NCBI GenBank assembly: GCA_003553005.1
Contig: PUPG01000023.1
Location: 1-9,752 of the forward strand
From: Bacteroidales bacterium
Lineage (GTDB): Bacteria; Bacteroidota; Bacteroidia; Bacteroidales; UBA7960
Direction: 5' to 3'
DNA: 9,752 bases
Shown: positions 5,940-9,752 of the stretch, in pieces
Position numbering within the stretch: position 1 is the stretch's first letter
Layout: every line of letters begins with the position of its first letter
Translations under genes and position numbers: made by a program
The notes under the pieces: model-generated
Seen by the model: the letters and a program-made list of their open reading frames with translations, nothing else
Database searches by the model: none
Told to the model about the DNA's origin: nothing

Positions 5940-7301
5940 TTGAAGACAAACAGAAACCCCCGTTCTTGCGGGGTTTTTTTCGCATCAATTCTTAAAAAAG
6001 CAATGGCCGCGGCCGCTTTGCTTTTTGTTTTTTATTCCTGTACGGAAAATGACGAACTGGGACTCGACCTGGTGGACACCAAGGCCCAGCTGAACACCCT
6101 GGATACCCTGACGATCACGGCAATGACCGTGCCCGACGACAGCGTGGCCATGAACTTTGGTGGCGGCAACGTGATGGGGATGATCGACGACCCGGTGTTC
6201 GGCAAATCCAAAGCGAGCATCTATACCCAGACCCGCCTGCCGATGAACGACCTGTTCCTGGGCGAGGACCCCAGCCTGGACTCCATCCACCTGGTGCTGC
6301 GGTATACAGATAACCATTATGGTGCCCTGCAGACCCATCAGACGATACAGGTGCACGAGCTCAGCGAAAGTTTCCCGGAAGGCGACACCCTCTTTTCCAA
6401 TATCTACATCCCCTATCATCCCGACCCCATCACCAAGGATCCGGAAGGCTATCATTTCCAGCCGGCGCCCAACGACAGCGTGCTGGTGGATACCATCATG
6501 CAGCCGCCGCATATCCGCATCCCGCTTTCGGATGCGTACGGACAGCGTTTCATCGACGCCAACGATACCGAGATCTATGAAAATGTGCCGAACTATATGG
6601 AAGAGTTCAAAGGCCTCTACGTGACCTTCGAAGATGAGATGGACGGCATCGGCTCCAAGTACCAAATGAATATGCTTACGCCGATGACCTCCCTGGAGCT
6701 TTTTTATCAGACGGAAGACGATACTTTGTACCATATGCAGCGCTATCCCATCAACGAGTTTGCCCGGCGATCCACCCGCATCGAACACTTTGGCTATGAG
6801 GATGCCGACGAAGCATTGCGGCTGCAGCTCGACCACCAGGACCAGCAGATGGCTGACAGCCTGCTTTTCATACAGTCCCTGGGCCTGCTGCGTGCCAACA
6901 TCGGGTTTCCCTTTCTTGAAGAGCTGGCCGACCTCCCAAGGCTGCTGATCAACAAAGCCGAACTTGTGATGCCCGTGGATGAATCCTTTTCCACCGAACA
7001 GCTTCCGGCCGCACACGAACTCCTGCTCCTGCGAATGGATGAGGAAGGGGAACTGCACTTCCTGGATGACTACCACATGGGCGCAGGGTATTTTGGCGGA
7101 AGACTTGATGAAGACAATATGGTTTATCGATTCAATATATCTAAACACGTACAACAGGTGATGGACGGGTTAACCCCCAACGACAAACTGGCCGTCGTGG
7201 TGGTCGGATCAGCCGACAACATGAGCCGGGTCGTGCTTCACGGTCCCGGAAGGGCCGAAAACCCCATGCGCCTGATGATTTATTACACGGCATTTGATTA
7301 A
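5940..7301 (+). CDS. DUF4270 family lipoprotein
   Basis: This is a predicted surface or periplasmic lipoprotein of the Bacteroidota-specific DUF4270 family; its molecular function is not known. A hydrophobic stretch AAAALLFVF leads to a lipobox-like FYSC with the modifiable Cys encoded at 6039-6041, followed by an acidic TENDELGLDL segment. About 50 residues later comes DPVFGKSKASIYTQTRLP, characteristic of the family. The rest is Asp/Glu-rich, probably beta-rich, with no catalytic motif I recognise. The start is uncertain. ATG 5874 gives an unusually long 55-residue leader. TTG 5940 (used here, 453 residues) keeps the Lys-Lys before the hydrophobic core but runs through the terminator. ATT 5988 would give an ideal 17-residue signal peptide but is a rare start. 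ATG 6003 lies after the terminator but lacks the basic residues. It ends 16 bases before glmS, so the two probably form one transcription unit. Confidence 0.85.
   Translation: MKTNRNPRSCGVFFASILKKAMAAAALLFVFYSCTENDELGLDLVDTKAQLNTLDTLTITAMTVPDDSVAMNFGGGNVMGMIDDPVFGKSKASIYTQTRLPMNDLFLGEDPSLDSIHLVLRYTDNHYGALQTHQTIQVHELSESFPEGDTLFSNIYIPYHPDPITKDPEGYHFQPAPNDSVLVDTIMQPPHIRIPLSDAYGQRFIDANDTEIYENVPNYMEEFKGLYVTFEDEMDGIGSKYQMNMLTPMTSLELFYQTEDDTLYHMQRYPINEFARRSTRIEHFGYEDADEALRLQLDHQDQQMADSLLFIQSLGLLRANIGFPFLEELADLPRLLINKAELVMPVDESFSTEQLPAAHELLLLRMDEEGELHFLDDYHMGAGYFGGRLDEDNMVYRFNISKHVQQVMDGLTPNDKLAVVVVGSADNMSRVVLHGPGRAENPMRLMIYYTAFD
5954..5980 (+). terminator. Intrinsic terminator ahead of or inside the DUF4270 start region
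   Basis: AAACCCC (5954-5960) can pair with GGGGTTT (5970-5976), or in another register CCCCG (5958-5962) with CGGGG (5969-5973) around TTCTTG. Seven T residues (5974-5980) follow directly. This is a textbook rho-independent terminator for plus-strand RNA. It lies 120 bases after the glgA-like gene, so it may simply end that transcript. But no promoter candidate lies between it and the DUF4270 coding region, so RNA from the promoter at 5822-5850 must pass it, which suggests attenuation. Confidence 0.75.
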
Positions 7302-7317
7302 CCTGTAAACGTATTTT

Positions 7318-9156
7318 ATGTGTGGTATTGTCGGTTATATCGGAACAGAAAAAGCTTACCCCATACTCATCAAAGGATTATACCGACTGGAATACCGGGG
7401 CTATGACAGCGCCGGTGTTGCGCTGCTCGACGGTAGTCTCAAGCTGTATAAAACACACGGCAAGGTGGCAGACCTGGACAAGATCGTGCAGGATGAAAAC
7501 CTCTCCGGAACCATTGGCATCGCGCATACCCGGTGGGCCACCCACGGAGAACCCAACGATGTAAATGCCCACCCCCACTACAGTCCATCCCGGAAGCTGG
7601 CCATCATCCACAACGGCATCATCGAAAACTACGGAAGCCTGAAAGCGGAGCTCAAAAACCGGGGCTACGTCTTTCAAAGCGATACCGATACCGAGGTCCT
7701 CATCCACCTGATCGAGGACATCCAGCAGAACGAAAACGTTAATCTCGAGGAGGCCGTGCGCATTGCCCTCAACCAGGTGGTCGGTGCCTATGCCATCGTC
7801 ATCATCTCTAAAGACCATCCCGACCAGCTCATCGCAGCGAAAAAAGGCAGCCCCCTGGTGATCGGCGTAGGCGACAACGCGTATTTCGTGGCTTCCGATG
7901 CCTCGCCCATCATCGAACACACCAAGGATGTGGTGTACCTCGAGGACGAGGAGATGGCCGTCATTCCCCGGAAGGGTGACCTTTGCGTGAAGACGATAAA
8001 GAACCAGCAAAAGACGCCCTACATCCATCACCTGGAGATGCAACTCTCCTCCATCGAAAAGGGCGGCTTTGCGCACTTCATGCTGAAAGAAATTTATGAG
8101 CAGCCCCGCAGCATCAAGGACAGCATGCGGGGCCGCCTGAATGCGGCCAAAGGGATCATCTCCCTGGGTGGCATCATCGACTACCAGCAAAAACTGATCA
8201 ACTGCAAACGCATCATCATCGTGGCCTGCGGGACCTCCTGGCACGCCGGACTGGTGGGTGAATACCTCTTTGAAGACCTGGCGCGGATCCCGGTGGAGGT
8301 CGAGTACGCCTCGGAGTTCAGGTACCGGAACCCCATCATTGACGAACACGATGTGGTGATCGCCATCAGCCAGTCGGGCGAGACGGCCGACACCCTCGCC
8401 GCCATCGAGCTGGCCAAATCCAAAGGCGCAACCATTATTGGCATCTGTAACGTCGTGGGCTCTTCCATCGCCCGGGCAACCGATGCCGGATCCTATACCC
8501 ACGCTGGTCCTGAGATCGGCGTGGCCTCAACCAAGGCATTTACGGCCCAGGTGACCATCCTGAGCCTGATGGCCCTGTCGATCGCCGGCAAAAAGGGCAG
8601 CATCCCCAAGTCCCGGTATTATGAACTGCTCAGCGAGATGGAATCCATTCCGGCCAAGGTGGAGAGGACCCTGCAAGTGAATGACGCCATCCTGGCCATT
8701 TCCAAAATCTTTCAGGATGTACGGAACTTTCTATACCTCGGACGGGGATACAACTTTCCCGTGGCGCTGGAAGGCGCACTGAAGCTGAAAGAGATCTCCT
8801 ACATCCACGCCGAGGGTTATCCCGCAGCGGAAATGAAACACGGCCCAATCGCCCTGATCGACGAAGAGATGCCCGTGGTGGTCATCGCCACCAAAAAAGG
8901 AAATTACGACAAGGTGGTCAGCAACATCCAGGAAGTCAAAGCGCGAAAAGGCGTGATCATCGCCATCGTCACCGAAGGCGATGATGTGGTGCAGGATATT
9001 GCAGACCATGTGATTGAAATACCCGAAACGGACGAAGCTTTTGTTCCCCTGGTAGCTACCATTCCCCTGCAGCTGCTTTCCTACCATATCGCCGTGCTGC
9101 GTGGATGCAACGTGGATCAGCCCAGGAACCTGGCGAAATCCGTGACGGTGGAATAA
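7318..9156 (+). CDS. glmS: Glutamine--fructose-6-phosphate aminotransferase (isomerizing)
   Basis: GlmS converts fructose 6-phosphate and glutamine into glucosamine 6-phosphate and glutamate, the first committed step to UDP-GlcNAc for peptidoglycan and lipid A. The 612-residue length is typical. The N-terminal glutaminase domain (about 2-220) starts MCGIVGYIG, with Cys2 becoming the N-terminal nucleophile after Met removal, and contains HTRWATHGEP at 70-79 and the NGIIENY loop at 99-105. Two sugar-isomerase (SIS) domains follow: the first with VACGTSWHAG at 302-311, SQSGETADT at 351-359 and STKAFTAQ at 404-411; the second with LGRGYNFPVALEGALKLKE at 474-492. E492, H508 and K607 in the C-terminal QPRNLAKSVTVE match the isomerase catalytic residues of E. 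coli GlmS. The ATG at 7318 is fixed by the need for Cys at position 2. With only 16 bases after DUF4270 there is no room for a glmS ribozyme; control is probably through the leader upstream of DUF4270. Confidence 0.99.
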   Translation: MCGIVGYIGTEKAYPILIKGLYRLEYRGYDSAGVALLDGSLKLYKTHGKVADLDKIVQDENLSGTIGIAHTRWATHGEPNDVNAHPHYSPSRKLAIIHNGIIENYGSLKAELKNRGYVFQSDTDTEVLIHLIEDIQQNENVNLEEAVRIALNQVVGAYAIVIISKDHPDQLIAAKKGSPLVIGVGDNAYFVASDASPIIEHTKDVVYLEDEEMAVIPRKGDLCVKTIKNQQKTPYIHHLEMQLSSIEKGGFAHFMLKEIYEQPRSIKDSMRGRLNAAKGIISLGGIIDYQQKLINCKRIIIVACGTSWHAGLVGEYLFEDLARIPVEVEYASEFRYRNPIIDEHDVVIAISQSGETADTLAAIELAKSKGATIIGICNVVGSSIARATDAGSYTHAGPEIGVASTKAFTAQVTILSLMALSIAGKKGSIPKSRYYELLSEMESIPAKVERTLQVNDAILAISKIFQDVRNFLYLGRGYNFPVALEGALKLKEISYIHAEGYPAAEMKHGPIALIDEEMPVVVIATKKGNYDKVVSNIQEVKARKGVIIAIVTEGDDVVQDIADHVIEIPETDEAFVPLVATIPLQLLSYHIAVLRGCNVDQPRNLAKSVTVE

Positions 9157-9170
9157 ACCCATTGCATCGT

Positions 9171-9227
9171 ATGCCGCTTATGCTGATGGCCGCCTCCCGC
9201 CTGTTTCCAGGGAGATGGTCGCGGCAT
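9171..9227 (+). terminator. Long imperfect stem-loop after glmS, possible terminator
   Basis: ATGCCGC (9171-9177) pairs with GCGGCAT (9221-9227). Directly inside, 9188-9198 pairs with 9210-9220 over eleven positions with one C/A mismatch and three G-U pairs, including the strong CTCCC/GGGAG core (9194-9198/9210-9214) around an 11-base loop. The 3' side is continuously paired except for one base; the 5' side has a 10-base bulge. It begins 14 bases after the glmS stop and is followed by GGCTTGTTTTCG, a poor T-tract. It may terminate the glmS RNA or stabilise its 3' end. No other feature is visible in 9157-9285. Confidence 0.5.
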
Positions 9228-9285
9228 GGCTTGTTTTCGATGGGATGGAAAACGATCGAGTATTCATTTGCGAAAAGTTTGATTG

Positions 9286-9752
9286 ATGAGTTTATTGGTA
9301 GTGGGCACGGTAGCCTTTGATGAGATTGAAACCCCCAGTGGGAAAACCGGCAGGATTTTGGGTGGTGCCGGCACCTATGTCGGACTGGCAGCCAGTCACC
9401 TGATCGGCGACATCCGGATGTCGGCCGTCGTGGGCGGCGACTTTCCGCAAAAATACCTGAACCTGTTTGCCGGTCGCGGACTGGATATCCGCGGAATCGA
9501 CGTGATCCCCGACAAGAAGTCCTTTTACTGGTCGGGCCGCTATCACGACAACATGAACCAACGCGACACCCTGAGCACCGAGCTGAACGTGCTGGCCGGC
9601 TTCGACCCCGTGCTGCCGGACGAATACCGCGACTCGCGCTTCCTGATGCTCGGAAACCTGACCCCGTCCATCCAGCGGAAAGTCATCGAACAGATGAATG
9701 CGCGGCCAAAGCTGATCTGCATGGATACGATGAACTTCTGGATGGACACCGC
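9286..9752 (+). CDS. PfkB/ribokinase-family carbohydrate kinase, 5' part
   Basis: The first 155 codons are present and the frame runs off the right edge. The protein opens MSLLVVGTVAFDEIETP and has the glycine-rich ILGGAGTYVGLA segment at 24-35, which in PfkB kinases forms part of the substrate site. GLDIRGIDVI at 65-74 and KSFYWSGRYHDNMNQRD at 78-94 resemble the substrate lid and variable region of a group common in Bacteroidota. LGNLTP at 122-127 and MDTMNFWMDT at 146-155 follow. The ATP-binding anion-hole motif (DTxGAGD type) would lie beyond the window, so catalytic competence cannot be checked. Family members phosphorylate sugars or nucleosides; the substrate here is not predictable. ATG 9286 is the obvious start, with AAAAGTTTGATTG before it. 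The gap of 129 bases and the stem-loop after glmS suggest partly separate transcription. Confidence 0.9.
   Translation, partial: MSLLVVGTVAFDEIETPSGKTGRILGGAGTYVGLAASHLIGDIRMSAVVGGDFPQKYLNLFAGRGLDIRGIDVIPDKKSFYWSGRYHDNMNQRDTLSTELNVLAGFDPVLPDEYRDSRFLMLGNLTPSIQRKVIEQMNARPKLICMDTMNFWMDT

Noticed and set aside
5985..7154. 389-codon minus-strand frame opposite DUF4270
   Set aside because: It is antisense to a gene with a lipobox and family motifs. Its composition is a shadow of the sense codons and it has no plausible start context.
7302..7317. glmS ribozyme or promoter directly before glmS
   Set aside because: Only 16 bases separate the genes, far too few for the ribozyme, and no TAnnTTTG element is present.
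7378..8502. 374-codon minus-strand frame opposite glmS
   Set aside because: It is fully contained in glmS, whose identity is certain. The product is a His/Asp/Gly-rich shadow without domains.
9263..9270. Promoter for the PfkB kinase (TTCATTTG)
   Set aside because: It differs from TAnnTTTG at a key position and has no TTTG element about 20 bases upstream.

Overview
The window looks like a chromosomal housekeeping segment of a member of the Bacteroidota with moderately GC-rich genes. Several things point there: the orphan GT5-type 'glycogen/starch synthase' half protein, a DUF4270 lipoprotein, a stand-alone RfaE2 nucleotidyltransferase, the particular PfkB-family kinase at the right edge, A-rich translation starts without clear Shine-Dalgarno sequences, and four promoter candidates of the TTTG/TAnnTTTG type used by this phylum. 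No mobile element, CRISPR array, tRNA or rRNA was seen.

Left part (1-4835). After the last 35 codons of an unrecognised plus-strand gene, everything to 4835 is on the minus strand. Read in transcription order it is panC, panD, a multi-spanning flippase-like membrane protein, rfaE2, a 294-base gap, and an S41 C-terminal-processing protease that collides tail to tail with the gene at the left edge. PanC and PanD make pantothenate. RfaE2 activates a heptose phosphate for envelope glycans. The gap carries a 71-base palindrome built from tandem GTTTGNN heptamers.

Middle (4836-5005). A compact divergent promoter region has two overlapping Bacteroidota-type promoters, one towards panC and one towards the glgA-like gene.

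Right part (5006-9752). On the plus strand are the GT5 half protein, the DUF4270 lipoprotein, glmS (entry enzyme of UDP-GlcNAc synthesis) and the first 155 codons of a PfkB-family kinase. DUF4270 and glmS are 16 bases apart and probably cotranscribed. In front of them is a promoter, a foldable leader and a strong intrinsic terminator that lies before or inside the signal-peptide region. This arrangement suggests transcription attenuation and is the most interesting feature here. A long imperfect stem-loop follows glmS.

The genes share a cell-envelope and cofactor theme (coenzyme A precursor, amino sugars, heptose, lipoprotein, periplasmic protease). Most are ordinary core genes. The unusual content is in the non-coding joints, in the overlapping genes, and in the GT5 half protein that lacks canonical glycogen synthase motifs.
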